This document shows positions 32,610 through 44,019 of a stretch of 64,000 nucleotides of DNA, piece by piece. The DNA is from Emydura subglobosa (Eukaryota > Chordata > Testudines > Chelidae). Both the position numbers and the translations under genes were made by a program. Position 1 is the first letter of the stretch, and every line of letters starts with the position of its first letter. Under the pieces are notes generated by a model, which was not told the DNA's origin, made no database searches, and saw nothing but the letters and a program-made list of their open reading frames with translations. The DNA lies in assembly GCA_007922225.1 (NCBI GenBank), contig ML679969.1, positions 2,703,236 to 2,767,235 of the forward strand, given 5' to 3'.

Positions 32610-33110
32610 TGTACAGATGGGGGGATGGGAGGGCAGCTTGGGGGCACGCTGGCCGGGCCCTTCATGACACGCAGGGCGTAGGGGGCGCAGGGGGCTCTGA
32701 GGGGTGGCTGGAGGGAGCCCAGGGGCAGGCGGGGTGGGAAGCTGTAGGTGATCAGGAGAAGGAATCACCCCCCCCCCCGTTATCCCCTGGCTGGGGGGTG
32801 AGGCCGCCCCACATGGTAGGGGGAGCTGGCACTAGATTGATTGCGCTGTGGGGCTTGAGCAGGAGAGGTGGGCGCCACGCAGCAGTAAGTGGGGGGCGGG
32901 GGGTGTGCAGTGGAAAGTCCCTGGGGCGCAGGAGGAGGAAAGCGGTGTGTCCCCACATCTCCCGCAGGTACAGACCCTCCCCTCGCCGGGGTGGCTGGGG
33001 GGGTGGCGCCATCTGGGGGGAGCCAGGGACCCCTCCTGCCCTGCGTGGGGGGCACATGAGGCCTGGGGCTGGGCACAAATGCAGGCATTGGCTCCCGGAT
33101 GCCGGAGACC
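32610..33110 (+). other. G-rich tract with potential G-quadruplexes
   Basis: Many runs of three or more G occur on the + strand, for example around 32885-32900, 32985-33005 and 33012-33022. A 198-codon frame (32522-33118) is Gly/Trp/Arg-rich, as expected when reading such DNA, and is not accepted as a gene. CpG density does not look like a clear promoter island. Confidence 0.5.
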
Positions 33111-33360
33111 CACGGTAGGCTGCTGCTCAGAAGCAGGTCCAGTCCTCAGCTCAAGGATGCAGGGAGAGACTGGAAGTGTGTGTGCAGGGGTGAGGGGCTT
33201 GCAGGACAGGTGAGAGTAAAGCAAGAGAGGAAATAAGGGGGCTCCCTATTGCTCCATCCCATGGGACAGCCCAGGGACAAGGAGGGCTGCACCCCCAGCG
33301 TCAGACATGATCGTTGTGTTCCAAGCTTTCAACAGCGGCATCAGTTTGTCAAAATGACTG

Positions 33361-33484
33361 TGGGTGACCAGATAACAAGTGTGAAAAATCAGGGCCAGGG
33401 CTGGGGGGGTAACAGGCACCTATATAAGACAACGCCCCAAATAGCGGGAGTGTCCCTATAAAATTGGGACACCTGGCCACCCCA
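33361..33484. mobile_element. hAT-like MITE, copy 1
   Basis: Begins TGGGTGACCAGATAACAAGT and ends in a worn GGCCACCCCA. It shares 'ggcacctatataagacaac' and 'gtgtccctataaaattggga' with the copy at 40802-40924. No good target-site duplication remains. It has no coding capacity. Confidence 0.75.
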
Positions 33485-33489
33485 GGTGT

Positions 33490-36400
33490 GACACTCGCCC
33501 CATTTTTCCCTCCCGCTTCCATACACATCAACCTCACGATATTTGCTGTTGCCAAGACCTCCCTGGTAGCTAGACTTACCACCTGGCTGTTAGAAAGTGG
33601 TGAAAGACCAATCGCTTTACCTATATCAACTGTCCTAAGCCCCTTAATATTTAAAAGCTCTTCCTGGTTTGGAGTGACTCTGTCCAAGGCAGTGCTGCTT
33701 TCCCAGGCCAGGGGATTAAAGATGCTCAAGTCGTTCTCCCTGCTGCCATTTCTGGCTGAAGGTCAAGGAGTGAATCATGCCTGGCTGCTTTTCAGGCTTC
33801 AGCCTTTTCTTTTCTTTTTTTTTTTTTCCCCTGAAGCCCACGGTGGGATTTTTTTCCTCTCGGTCTGTGAACTGACAAGGGAACGCTGAGAAGGATCCCT
33901 GCCGCACTCCCGCCTGTCTGGTGGGGTTACTGTTTGAAAACACAGAGGAGAGGTCAAACGCAGGGGAACTCGGAGGATGCCTGAAAGCCGTTGGAACCTG
34001 CTTGTGCTTAAAGAGGAGAAATGTGAAAATCCCCTGCCAGTCACATCCTGGTTCTGAGTTATTTCTTCTTCTGGCACAGACCTCCACCCAAACTGTCGCC
34101 TTGAAGAGCTGTCCCTGTAGCTGCATGACCCGTTCTGCTGAGGTTAACTTTCCCCACTGATCCCAGCTCCTCTTTCTATTGCTTCGAAGCTTTGGATTTG
34201 AATTCAGATTCCATACCTTCTGCTTCTTCCCTCCTTGTCGTTTTGCGAGGCCTGGAATTATCCTGGGAATGATTTGCTGCTCCTGCCACCGTCTGCCCCA
34301 GAGGATCCCTTGGAAGACATTTTGAAAACACACACACGGCTTTCCATGCAAGAATTGCTCCCCCCGCCATGGAAACACAGCCACTCACGGGGAGGCATGC
34401 TGCGTCTATTCAGCGGCACGCGGTGGTGGTGTCCAGCGGTTTGACAGGAAGTGAAGACAAATGCCAGCGCAGTAGGGCGTTTCGGGACGCAGAAGACGGG
34501 TTGCCCAAGGTAGATTTTGCCAAGGGCAGAGGGGTTGATGCGACCTGCTCTTTGACAGGAGTACTCAGGATCTTAATGCCCGCACGGGAACCCTAGAAGT
34601 CACAGATGGCAAAGGCCTGTTCGATTAGTGCTGCTCAACCTGTTCCATACCAGGACCTTCTTCACTGCCATTTCGCTGGGACCTAGCCAAACCCCTTCAC
34701 CCCATTTAGCACCATGGGAAAGACAGAATGGTTGTGATCCCTCTAACCTGAGAACCCATGTGTTAGGCCACCCAGCCCTGTCTTCCTGGCCCTGCACTTC
34801 TGGGCCCTACATGGCACTTGAAGTGTTTTGTCCAACTGTCGCAGCAGTGGGCGTGCCACGCATCCCCTGGGAGCCGCTTCTAGCAGAAAGAAGCTCAGCT
34901 CTGGTGTCTCCTCCAAAAGCAGCATTAGAGACAAAGCCATGCCCTGTTTCCTGCAGGCCCGGCGATGTGGACGCCCATGAGGAGTTCATGTGAGGAGAAC
35001 AGGGAGTGTGAGGTGATACGATTCCTTAAATGGATGGATAACACCCAAGGCAGCTGCTGTCACTGCAAGGAGACCGCTCTTGTTACACAGAGCTATGATT
35101 CCTTGCTTTCCTCCCTCCACCATTAACACACATGCCAAACAGTCACAAAAGCAGTGTTCTCACTGTCGGTGTGGCTCACTTCCGTTGTTCTCAATCCTTT
35201 CCATCCTCCACCCCTTTTTCACACTAGAGCCCTTCTCCCCTCCAGCCAGAACCCAGCCAAGACCCCCCTCCCATTTAGCAACATATCATAGCAAGCCCCT
35301 GACACCCGTGTCGTGATCTTCCCAGGAGTGGCAACCCCTCGGCTCAGCTGATGCTGCTTCTCCACCCATCTATGCCTCCCTCCCCCACTTGTGCCTTTTT
35401 TTTTTGTTTCGGCTGAACCCATCACGTGAAATCACCGTGCGGCTGAGGCAGCTGTAATGGAGTATTTAATTCCATCATCATTCGTTTGTGTCAGACACTG
35501 CAGCACCTGTCTCCAGGTTTTTTGCTTTTTTTTTTTTTTGGAATGGTATTTTTAGGTTTCTACGTTCTCTTGTTCTGCCTCTAAAATAAATGCCTCCCAT
35601 CTGCAACACAGCTGCTGGGTTTGTGTGTGCGATGACAGGGGGTGGAGATGCTTGTCAAGATCTTTCTTGATCATGCATGGATGCTGATGCGGTTCCAAGT
35701 GAACTCTGTGGCCTATTTAAGGTATATATTGGATGCACGCCTAGTGAATGCAATGCAGCCCTGGATTTTCCTCCAGAGCTGACCCTTGTCTCACATCTCC
35801 TATGAGGCACGGACAAATTCCTCACACCCTCTACCGGCAGTCACGTAACGTCCCCTGAACCCACCCCTCCAAGAATAACCAATGAGGCGGCTACTCCCCC
35901 AGCTCAAGAATCCATCCCTGATATTACACAGAGCCCAGCACAGCCTGGGGGGCAGGACTTCGTGAGTGGTGTAGACATGATCCTCCCTAAAGCGCCTGGA
36001 TTAGGATAGTGACTCGGTGTTTTGAGTTTGTGTCTTGATGGAAGAAGCTCTCCTGCCACCTGGGATGAATGGGAACGGGGCCCCTGGATTGATGCAAGCT
36101 GATCTGAGCAGGGGAGAGCAGCAAGATTGTTGGTGCACAGTACACCAGTGGAGTAACCAGTCTACTCCTCCTGCATGCTTTCTTTTGTTAGCCCCTTTCC
36201 CTCCTCCAGCTCGCTGCATTTTCACTTTGAGCACTTAGGGCTGCTCTGTTCAGGGAGAGCCGAAGAGGTGGCATTCAATGTGCAGCGCAAGAGTGTGACT
36301 GCGGGACGGGGTGTGAGATGGCGTTGTGGGTGACAGCTGGAATGTCCTACCTCCAGCTGCTAATTTGGGAAGGATGTTCTTCCAAACATCTGGCAGGTGG

Positions 36401-36975
36401 AGCCATTTTCACGCCCAGAGCTGAGCTGAAAGCCTGTGCTGGCTTATCCGGTTTTTTCCCACATCAGAGCAGGTTGTGGTGTATTGAGGACTGGAATGGA
36501 ATGGCAAGCTATCACTTTAAGAGTATGTGTGGTGGTGGGGGTTTCCTGGTCCTGTTTGCAGGCAGGGGGCTCTGTAGCAAAGCACGCAGGCTGAGTCAGT
36601 GTGGAAAAGAGCCGCTTAGAACAAGGTGTGCTGGGTTGTGTCTTGCTGCCTTAAGGGGCAGCCTGTTTTGTCTCTCTCTGGTTTTGGGTCGTGTGCGCTA
36701 TCGTTCACAATACAGCAGTTACAATACAACCTTCCAGCCAGAATAGTTTTGTTTTTAGCTAAAGTTTCTCTGTGTGTGTACTTGAACACAAGACTTTTCT
36801 GTCAAACCTCAATGAAATAGGGAAACCTCAAGCTTTACTTGAAGATATTTAGCACAGCCCCAGAGCTGAATTAGGTTAGTCGGGGGCCATAACGCCCACC
36901 CACCCAATTGACCTGCTTGCACCAATGGCTGAATTTGGCCCCTTGTCTAGACAAGGCCTGCTTGCTCATTGCACT
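33490..36975. other. Intergenic, mostly unassigned
   Basis: Contains T-rich tracts at about 33811-33828, 35396-35405 and 35526-35540, and a possible CR1 scrap at 34592-34625 ('ctagaagtcacagatggcaa'). The overlapping frames of up to 222 codons (minus, 33716-34384) show no known domain. No gene is supported. Confidence 0.4.
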
Positions 36976-36979
36976 TTCC

Positions 36980-37190
36980 ATGTTAATGAGGATTTGATTT
37001 TGTATGCAGCAGAAAAGGTGACTCACCCACTCTCAGCCAGTCAGACCTTGTAATCTCAGGTACTTAATACGCAGCTTGTTGGAGTGCTACCTAGCTCTGC
37101 GTCTCCTCATTAGCTTACATTTGGAAGGTCATTAGCTTACAGCGTGGATTCAGTATTAGAAATTAATGACCTGTTTCAGAAAACTAATCC
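36980..37190. other. AT-rich island with duplicated CATTAGCTTACA, candidate regulatory element
   Basis: CATTAGCTTACA occurs at 37108-37119 and again at 37130-37141, exactly 22 bp apart. 'gttaatgaggatttg' and 'gaaattaatgacctg' flank it. No repeat family was recognised. The homeodomain-like cores suggest, but do not prove, regulatory function. Confidence 0.35.
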
Positions 37191-37572
37191 CGTTTTCCAC
37201 TGAGCCACCATCCCTTTCAGCCTTCCAAGAACAGCACACTCGTCTGACATGCGGCATGTCAAAGCATCTTCCCACTGAGATGATGCTCGGCATGGTGTCT
37301 TCCTGCTCAGCGGGTGAAAGATTTAGGAGATTTCTCCCTCTATATCTTACCTGCCTGTGTGTCACAAGGGACATAGATTCCTGATGGAAGCTGGGATGCA
37401 GAAATTGTTGCTGGCTAGGGGACTGCACTTCCTGGTTGCTTTCAACGGGAAGGTTAAATTGCCACCAGCTTCGGATGGTTTTCGTTTTCAGGCTCTGGTT
37501 GGGTCCTTAAAAGAAGCTGCAGTTTTGTGCCAATCTCAATCAGTGTCTAGATGCTGTGGTGACTTGTGCTAA

Positions 37573-37588
37573 GAGAGAGAGAGAGAGA
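37573..37588 (+). repeat. (GA)n microsatellite
   Basis: Eight GA units in an A/G-rich context. Confidence 0.85.
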
Positions 37589-38062
37589 AGATAGGGGAGC
37601 AAGAATCTGAGGTTGCATCTATGGGGCAGCATAATAGAAGTGCAGGGCTTGCTAACTCTTTCACAAGCAGTGGGTTTTAGTGCTGGTTTCAATGACAGCC
37701 CTGGAGAGCCAAGTCTCACTCCAGATTAAACACAGGGAAGGTAGTGGCATTATGAGCTTCCCCAGCCAGCCCTGGTCTCCAAAAATAAATACATGTGAAA
37801 AGACACATCTGCAAATATCCGAGATGTGTAAATGTAATGGAGGAATTGGGGGGAAGCAACGGGTGAAATGAAGGAAGGGGAAATGTAAGATGAGCGTCTG
37901 GAAGGAACCCTGAGCTGGATCAGGATTCCCCCTAGAAAGTGTCGGGAGCCCCATCGTGTTGAGATTGCAGTAACCCAGAGCACATCAGCTGGGGATTGAA
38001 AACTAGATGGAAACTAGATTGAAAATCCAGCCCTTGGCCTCTCTGCTGAGAACGCCGGGGGT

Positions 38063-38063
<1 letters not shown>

Positions 38064-38102
<39 letters not shown>

Positions 38103-38127
38103 CGTGCGTGCGTGTGTGTGTGTGTGG
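38064..38127 (+). repeat. (TG)n microsatellite with (TGCG) interruption
   Basis: About 17 TG units, then TGCG repeats at about 38098-38113, then TG again. Alternating purine-pyrimidine throughout. Confidence 0.95.
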
Positions 38128-38880
38128 CTAGTGCCAGTGACAACAGCGGGTTTTGCAATGTGGATGCTTGTTTGCCAGACATTAGATGGAGACCCACCAA
38201 ATAACTTCACCCAGGCCACCGAAGAACTATTAGCCGGTCACTGCCACCCTGGGGTTGGGGCAGAAGGGAGGCCTAAAAGGCATGAGCTTCATGTTCCATC
38301 TCTTGAGCGGTCGGATTCCCTGTCCAAGAGGCCGGGTGGGGATGGAGAGATGCTTATCGCTCCAAGCATGTGCTGGCAAAAATCTTCCCCACCCCGGCTC
38401 CACACATCTCCCAGTTTGTAGCAGGAAGCCTGGGCATGCAGCATCCACTGCCTTCCTGTAATGCGATGCCTGGGCTCTGCTCCATCTCCTTCGCCTCCCC
38501 AGCCTCAGAGCTCAGTAAATGCCTGTTAGTCCCAGCCAGCCGAGGATGGGCAGCTCTCACGTGGGGTGCATTCATGGCACGTGCCGCACTGCCACCAGCT
38601 CAGTTGCACGGATTCAACTTCAGTGGCCCAAATTCTTCCTAAATCAGTCCATCTTTTCCTTGGCAGAGGGCCCTTCGCCTGCAGCGTCCCCCGCTGCTTT
38701 GCCATGGACGACACCAGCAAACAAGCATCAGCGCAATGAAGAAGTCGCCACCTAGGAGAGCCTGGCGTACATCAGCAAAGGCACAGAGGACTGGAAGCTG
38801 GGCATTAGCTGTGGTGCTCGCTCACGCAATGTCCTTCACGGCTATCGGGGGGAACACAAAAGAGCCCTCAACTAAGAGGT

Positions 38881-39085
38881 AGGGTGGCCCAGTGATTTGC
38901 GCACAGCCTCGGACCTGAGCGATCTGGGTTCAAGTAACTCTGCCACAGGGTCCCTGTGTGACCTCAGGCAAGTTACTTAGCCTTCCCGTGCCTCAGTTTC
39001 CCCACCTGTAAAATGGGGAGGCGAGCACTGCCCTGCCTCACAGGGGAGGATGAATGTGTAAAAGATTGTGCGTTGCTCAGACACT
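38881..39085 (+). repeat. MIR/CORE-type SINE, nearly full length
   Basis: 'gagcgatctgggttcaagta', 'gcaagttacttagccttccc', 'gtgcctcagtttccccacct' and 'gtaaaatggggaggcgagca' occur in order. It has a good B-box-like GGTTCAAGT and continues into the tail region. Confidence 0.9.
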
Positions 39086-39089
39086 ACAG

Positions 39090-39510
39090 CAATGGGGGCT
39101 GTTTCATTACCAGGGCGCAGTTGGGTTTCCACTAGGATGGGTGGCTTGCTCTGACATTTGGCAGTTCCCTGGTGGAGGTCAACCTGTCAACCTGGGCTGG
39201 GAGTCCTGCCCCACCTCCCCTTTCAGCCTGTGCTCCCAGTATGGCTGGCCAGTTCCCCACCTCTGCACCAGCGAGGAGGCAGATAAAGGGTGGGGAGGGA
39301 GCTCAGACAGGCCATAAGCAAGGAGGTGGACCCAGCGGTTCCGAGGAGGTGGGAAGGGAAGCGGAAGCCTCTCTACGTGCTTGTGGAGACGGTGCCTGCT
39401 GGAGGAGGGGGGATGCTCAAGAGTTTGGAAGAGGAAGGGTGCCAAATCATGATTGCATCTGTGGAGCGACCCTTTCAAGGACAGACAAGTCTGAAAACCC
39501 TTGAGGCTTG
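39090..39510. other. Intergenic, no recognised element
   Basis: No repeat or gene assigned. Purine-rich at 39290-39440. Confidence 0.4.
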
Positions 39511-39515
39511 GGTTA

Positions 39516-39605
39516 TAGGGTGACCAGATGTCCTGATTTTATAGGGACAGTCCTGATATTCGTGGCTTTTTCTTATATAGGCACCTATTACCCCCCACCC
39601 GCATC
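39516..39605. mobile_element. hAT-like MITE, copy 2 (truncated)
   Basis: It starts with the intact terminus TAGGGTGACCAGATGTCC and continues 'ttttatagggacagtcctga' and 'cttatataggcacctattac'. It is inverted relative to the copies at 33361 and 40802. The distal part, including the second terminus, is lost. Confidence 0.8.
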
Positions 39606-39614
39606 CCAGTCTGG

Positions 39615-40560
39615 CTAATTTGTGTGTTAGCCTTGTTAAAACAGATCTGAGAGTAATAAAAATGTGTTTAGCCTTTAGACTTTATGGAATGCTTGCAAGA
39701 TGCTGCTGCGTTAATCCTGCTTATAATAGCAGCATCCCGTGTAATAAGGTAATGTTTAAATGTTTGCTCTATAACTATAAAAATGTTTGCTCAGACTGTA
39801 AATCCCCAGCAGGCAGGAGAGAACCATTACCAAGTGTGACATGCTAGTTTACCACAAGAGGTGTTATTGCCTGCCTAACAAAAGTCAGTCTATAGGCATC
39901 AGAGAAGCCACTGTGGACAAAAGACTTTGTTGATTGCTTCCCCCACACCACTGAAGAGGGTTCCTCACAAGAGGAAGGGATTAAAAATGCCCATTAAGGA
40001 GAAATGTTTATCCTTGTGCTGCTGGCACCATGAGAGGTACAGATTTCTATGCATAAGCGAGGGGTCCCCAGCTGTTTAGCGAGGGTTAGCCCTAAAAGAT
40101 ATATAAAGCTTGCATATTATAGCAGTTGCTCTCATTTTTTGGAGCCGCAGACTGTATCTCATTTGTGTGTGTAAGTCTGTGTGCTTTAAAGTTGCAAATA
40201 ACTCACTTCATGTCTTAGTTAATAAACCTTTAGTTAGTTTATTAAACAAGCATTGTCTTTGGTGAGAGATCTTGGATGCGCTTGGCCTGAGGTAAGTGAC
40301 CGGTCCTTTGGACTGGGAGTAACCTGAATATTGTTGTGATTTGTGGTGTAAGGAACCATCTATCAGAGAGGCAAACCGGCATACCCAAGTCTTTGGCTCG
40401 CTATTAAGGCTGTTCTAGTACCTGGGAGTTCACACTTGTTATTTGGTCGGTGAAATCAAAGTATAGTACACACAGCCAGTTTGGGGCTCGTGCCCTGTTT
40501 CTTGGCAGTCTGCTCTGAGGTTGGCCCGGGGTTGTGAGCCACAGCGTGACAGGGGTGAAC
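39615..40560 (+). repeat. Possible LTR-like remnant
   Basis: Non-genic block with an AATAAACC polyadenylation-like signal near 40221, preceded by 'gtgtgctttaaagttgcaaa'. I associate this layout with LTRs of reptilian endogenous retroelements. No second LTR, primer-binding site or protein remnant is visible, so class and limits are tentative. Confidence 0.3.
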
Positions 40561-40801
40561 CACTGATTCCAAGGAGAAAGCACTAGGGAACAGAGGCTGC
40601 ATTCAGTTTGGAAAGCCGGACTTGAGCTGATCCACTCGGGATGCGAACTCCAAGGCATACCACTGTATTCCGGCGCGTTGTTCCCCTTCCTCTTACTTTG
40701 GCTGCTGCTCCTGCCCGCTTTGTGGTCCCCGTACAGCTGTTTGCTGACACTGGGTGGTCTTGGTCTTCAGCGTAACACGTTTGCAAAGCGTGTCTCCGCT
40801 C

Positions 40802-40924
40802 TAGGGTGACCAGATAGCAAGTGTGAAAAATCGAGGACAGGGTGGGGGTTAATAGGCGCCTATATAAGACAAAGTCCTGAATATCGGGACTGTCCCTATA
40901 AAATCGGGACATCGGGTTACCCTA
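40802..40924. mobile_element. hAT-like MITE, copy 3 (complete)
   Basis: A 123-bp element with termini TAGGGTGACC and GGTTACCCTA. It is flanked by CTCCGCTC (40794-40801) and CTCCACTT (40925-40932), which match at 6 of 8 positions, as expected for an aged 8-bp hAT target-site duplication. It encodes nothing and would have depended on a transposase elsewhere. Confidence 0.85.
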
Positions 40925-40984
40925 CTCCACTTTCTAGTGGCTGGCCCACGGAGAGGATAACAGCCTACTGCTATCACTAGTTCA

Positions 40985-41055
40985 TGGAGCTGCTGCTTTA
41001 GCTCAGGTGGTAGAGGGCTGTGCTTTGATGCCGAGCATTCTGGGCTCAAACCCAA
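40985..41055 (+). repeat. tRNA-derived SINE head or worn tRNA pseudogene
   Basis: A-box-like TTTAGCTCAGGTGGTAGAGG is followed by 'ctgtgctttgatgccgagca' and the B-box-like GGGCTCAAACCC, with tRNA-like spacing. The acceptor stem does not pair convincingly, so it is not called as a functional tRNA. Confidence 0.6.
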
Positions 41056-41059
41056 AGGG

Positions 41060-41760
41060 GCCGATGCAGGAGCAATGGGTTATTTTCCTAGTTCATAGGG
41101 GAGTTTCCTTCCTTTTTTTTGTGTCTGACTTCCAAGCATCATGAGAGGTTGAATGGTCCCAAAATGCCCTACCACAAGGCCGGAATCAGCTTGCTCTGGG
41201 GTCAGGCTCATTTCGACACGTTCCTCCCGTGTTGCAGAGTGCGGGCGTGGAATTAGAGCCGTGATATCTTTCTGCTCTATGTCCCATGTGCCCTTGCCAG
41301 CCCTCGCGACCCTGCATTCACCACCTCCCCCTCCACACTGCCGGCAGAATCTTTCCCGATTGAAATGGCAGCATAGGTGCAGCATAGCTGGGCCAGCCTT
41401 GCCTGTTCCTCTCCATCTCTCGTGCTCCACATCTGGCCTGGGTCTCTGTGAGCCAGGAGTCAGCTGGGTAGCCTGAGCCATGCTCCCTGCCAACACCAAT
41501 GGGGTAATGCTGGAGACGCAACATGCTATGCCCTCCAGCTATTTGCAAAGCGAGGGCACGGTGCGATGGCTGTTGCATGAGGAAGGGGCTTGGGAGATGT
41601 TGCCTTCACAACTTTGCGACTCAGAATGCAGCGTGCATTGAACATGTGCAACTTTATTAAACTCTGTGCACTGCTTTGCCTCCGGGGCTGAATTACTTCC
41701 AAACGAACTCTGCCCCCATCCCTGGTCCGCTGGTGTCCCCTCAATCACAGCCCCTGCGGG
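41060..41760. other. Intergenic, no recognised element
   Basis: No gene or repeat assigned before the CR1 fragment that follows. Confidence 0.4.
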
Positions 41761-41762
41761 AA

Positions 41763-41998
41763 ACAACCCTGCGTCCTAATATCTACCCTAAATCTCCCCT
41801 GCTGCAGATAAGCCCATTACTCCTTGTCCTGCCTTCAGTGGACATGGAGAACAATAGATCCCAGTCCTATTTATAGCAGCTCTTAACATACGTAAAGACT
41901 GCTATCTGGTCCCCCATCAGTCTCTGTTCTCAAGACTAAACATGCCCAGTTTTTTAAACTTTTCTTCGTAGGTCAAGTTTTCTAAACCTCTGATCGCT
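41763..41998 (-). repeat. CR1 LINE fragment
   Basis: 'accctaaatctcccctgctg', 'cccattactccttgtcctgc' and 'gactaaacatgcccagtttt' align by eye with the CR1 at 9720-10115 in the same orientation. The outermost 3' end is missing. Confidence 0.85.
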
Positions 41999-42449
41999 TT
42001 CGTCGCTCGCAAGGTGCAGCATCAGGGAGCTGGACGACTGCAAACTAAGCGATTTGTGACTCTCCAGACTCTTCTGGCTGAGGGTTGGATTCAGCCTGAT
42101 GCTTCATCACGTGCTGGGACCAAGTATCCTTCTGAATCAGGGGTCAAATTCGGTTGATCTTTCCAATGTTACATTTCGCTCTGTGACTGAAAAAAGCCTC
42201 TTGCTCTTCGTTGAAGCTTCCCAGAGGAGGTCTGTCTGCCCCGAGCTCTTGGGGTCAGTCCTGGGGTGTTCCCACACCTCTTTGAGGAGCCCCGCAGAGG
42301 TATGATATGATGAAGAAGAGGCCGGGGCCAGCTTCCTATGGTGCTCTGCTTTACAAAGTGCAGAGGGGAACGGGATTGTGTTCACAAGGGCCTTGTAGGG
42401 CTGGGTCTGTCTGAGTAGCAGTAGCTGCAGAGTGGAGCTTTCAGAGGCC

Positions 42450-42605
42450 TTTCAATGGGCGTTTATTAATGACACTGCTGCTTAATAGATTGCTGCAATG
42501 ATAACATCTCTCCAGCGTCCTATAATTACTTGCTCTTCAGAGCATTTCAACCCTAACAATAGAAACCCCTGCAAATAATATTCCAATTAGGCACCTGGGC
42601 CGCCT
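42450..42605. other. AT-rich island, candidate conserved noncoding element
   Basis: 'gggcgtttattaatgacact', 'gcttaatagattgctgcaat', 'cctataattacttgctcttc' and 'attccaattaggcacctggg' give four or more TAAT/ATTA cores in about 150 bp, without repeat landmarks. Function is inferred. Confidence 0.35.
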
Positions 42606-42639
42606 CCTCCCACTGCAGAGTGATCGCTCCTCAGCCGCT

Positions 42640-43385
42640 AAAGAGGTGTTGAACTCCAGCACCATGTTAAATTCCCGGTCAATTGGTGATTGAGCCCCAG
42701 TGCCATTAGCTCATTTGGCCTGCCTTTATACGTTTGCAGCACAGTCCTTTGCATGCCCAGGAAACACCCTGGTCCCAACAAGACTTTCGACCAGGGATAC
42801 GTGCAGAATCCCTCCCTTCCACCAGCTGCCAATTGGATAGCAATTTGAATGCTCTGCCGGGAGACAATCATGCACAGAGATGTGGATTCAGAGTGGGGAG
42901 GGGGAATGTTACCTCTGCAAGATGCTTAAATAATTGTAAGGCAGACTCCAGTGCGGCACCCACCACCGCCGAGGGGAATCTATCCCAGGCCATGAATAAA
43001 TACGACCCTTTGGGAAGTTCACGTGTTAATGACAGGCCCCGCTGGTAACTGGTGTTACTCACTTGCAGCTGCAGGATGAATCATGCCCCACCAAACAAAA
43101 GCTTCCATTGTGCCGGAAAGTCACGTGCTCCCTGGGGCGCCATGGCTGGCAGGGCATTGTTGTGTGAGGCACGCCCTGTTCTCATGCGGAGAATAAGAAA
43201 GGCTCTGGGAGTGGAGGGGAGGTTACCTGTGCCAGCCTTGGCTCTGATGAGCAGTGGTTGCCACAGAGCACACGCCGTCCGCTGCAGATGCTGCCAGTGC
43301 ATTCAGCCCACTCCTGCTTCAGTCACAGGCTTGTGTGTACCCAGGCATTTCTCTTACATGTCCCACTGTCGCGCTCTCACCGGTG
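42640..43385. other. Intergenic, no recognised element
   Basis: No gene or repeat family recognised. Frames of up to 116 codons are unsupported. Confidence 0.4.
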
Positions 43386-43389
43386 CCGA

Positions 43390-43595
43390 TAGGGTGGTCT
43401 AGAGAGTAAGGACACTGGCCTGGGACTCAGAAAAGCTGGGCTGTATTCCCAGCTCTGTTACTAGCCTGCTGCATGACCTTGGGCTTTGCCTCTGTAGATT
43501 GTAAGGTCTTTGGGGTGAGGACTCTCTCTTGCTCTGTGTGTGTTTGTGTGCGCGCGCACACGTGCAGTGCCTCGCACGGCAATATTGTACTTCGA
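43390..43595 (+). repeat. MIR/CORE-type SINE with expanded TG/CG tract
   Basis: 'ctgggctgtattcccagctc', 'ctgcatgaccttgggctttg' and 'gtaaggtctttggggtgagg' run in sense order. The normal 'tgtgtttgtgcagtgcc' part has become 'gtgtgtttgtgtgcgcgcgc', ending in 'gcagtgcctcgcacgg'. Confidence 0.8.
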
Positions 43596-43790
43596 ATACT
43601 GCTCTTTCCATCGGTAGATCCCAAAGGGCTTTGCAGAGGAGGTCAGGATTGTTATTACTTGTTTTACAGATTGGGAAACTGAGTCACAGAAAGGCAGAGT
43701 GGCTTGCCTGAGGTCACCCAGCTGGTCAACAGCAGCGCTGAGCCTAGAACTCGGGGCTTCTGGACTCCCACTCTAGTGGTCTTGATTGTA
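43596..43790 (-). repeat. MIR/CORE-type SINE
   Basis: Antisense order: 'cccaaagggctttgcagagg', 'gattgggaaactgagtcaca', 'gcttgcctgaggtcacccag' and 'agcctagaactcggggcttc'. It abuts the + SINE before it. Confidence 0.85.
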
Positions 43791-43859
43791 GGCCAGACGG
43801 GAATAGAGCCCTGGGCTTCGCAGGGGCACCAGGGGCTACTGCAATTGGTACTAGTGTAG

Positions 43860-44018
43860 GCACTCGAGCTCTTGGTGCCTTGCTTTCCCCATCTGTACAA
43901 GGGGGTTCTAATAATAACGGCTGCTGCATAGGGGAGGGGATGGCTTTGAGGCTTAATGAACGGATGGCGAATGACTGGAGAGTCCGTATGAGTGCAGAGC
44001 ATTATTATTATTGTCCTA
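43860..44018 (+). repeat. MIR/CORE-type SINE fragment
   Basis: 'ccttgctttccccatctgta', 'caagggggttctaataataa' and 'tgaggcttaatgaacggatg' are followed by the tail 'gcattattattattg'. The tRNA head is absent. Confidence 0.7.
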
Positions 44019-44019
44019 T

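Noticed and set aside
32522..33118. 198-codon plus-strand frame
   Set aside because: The peptide is a Gly/Trp/Arg low-complexity string produced by G-runs, with no start context or domain support.
33716..34384. 222-codon minus-strand frame
   Set aside because: It has low-complexity Lys runs from a T-rich tract and no recognisable domain.
38064..38127. Telomere-like or structured functional repeat
   Set aside because: It is a plain TG/TGCG microsatellite with no telomeric hexamer.
40985..41055. Functional tRNA gene
   Set aside because: A- and B-box-like strings are present, but the acceptor stem does not pair and the flanks resemble a SINE head.
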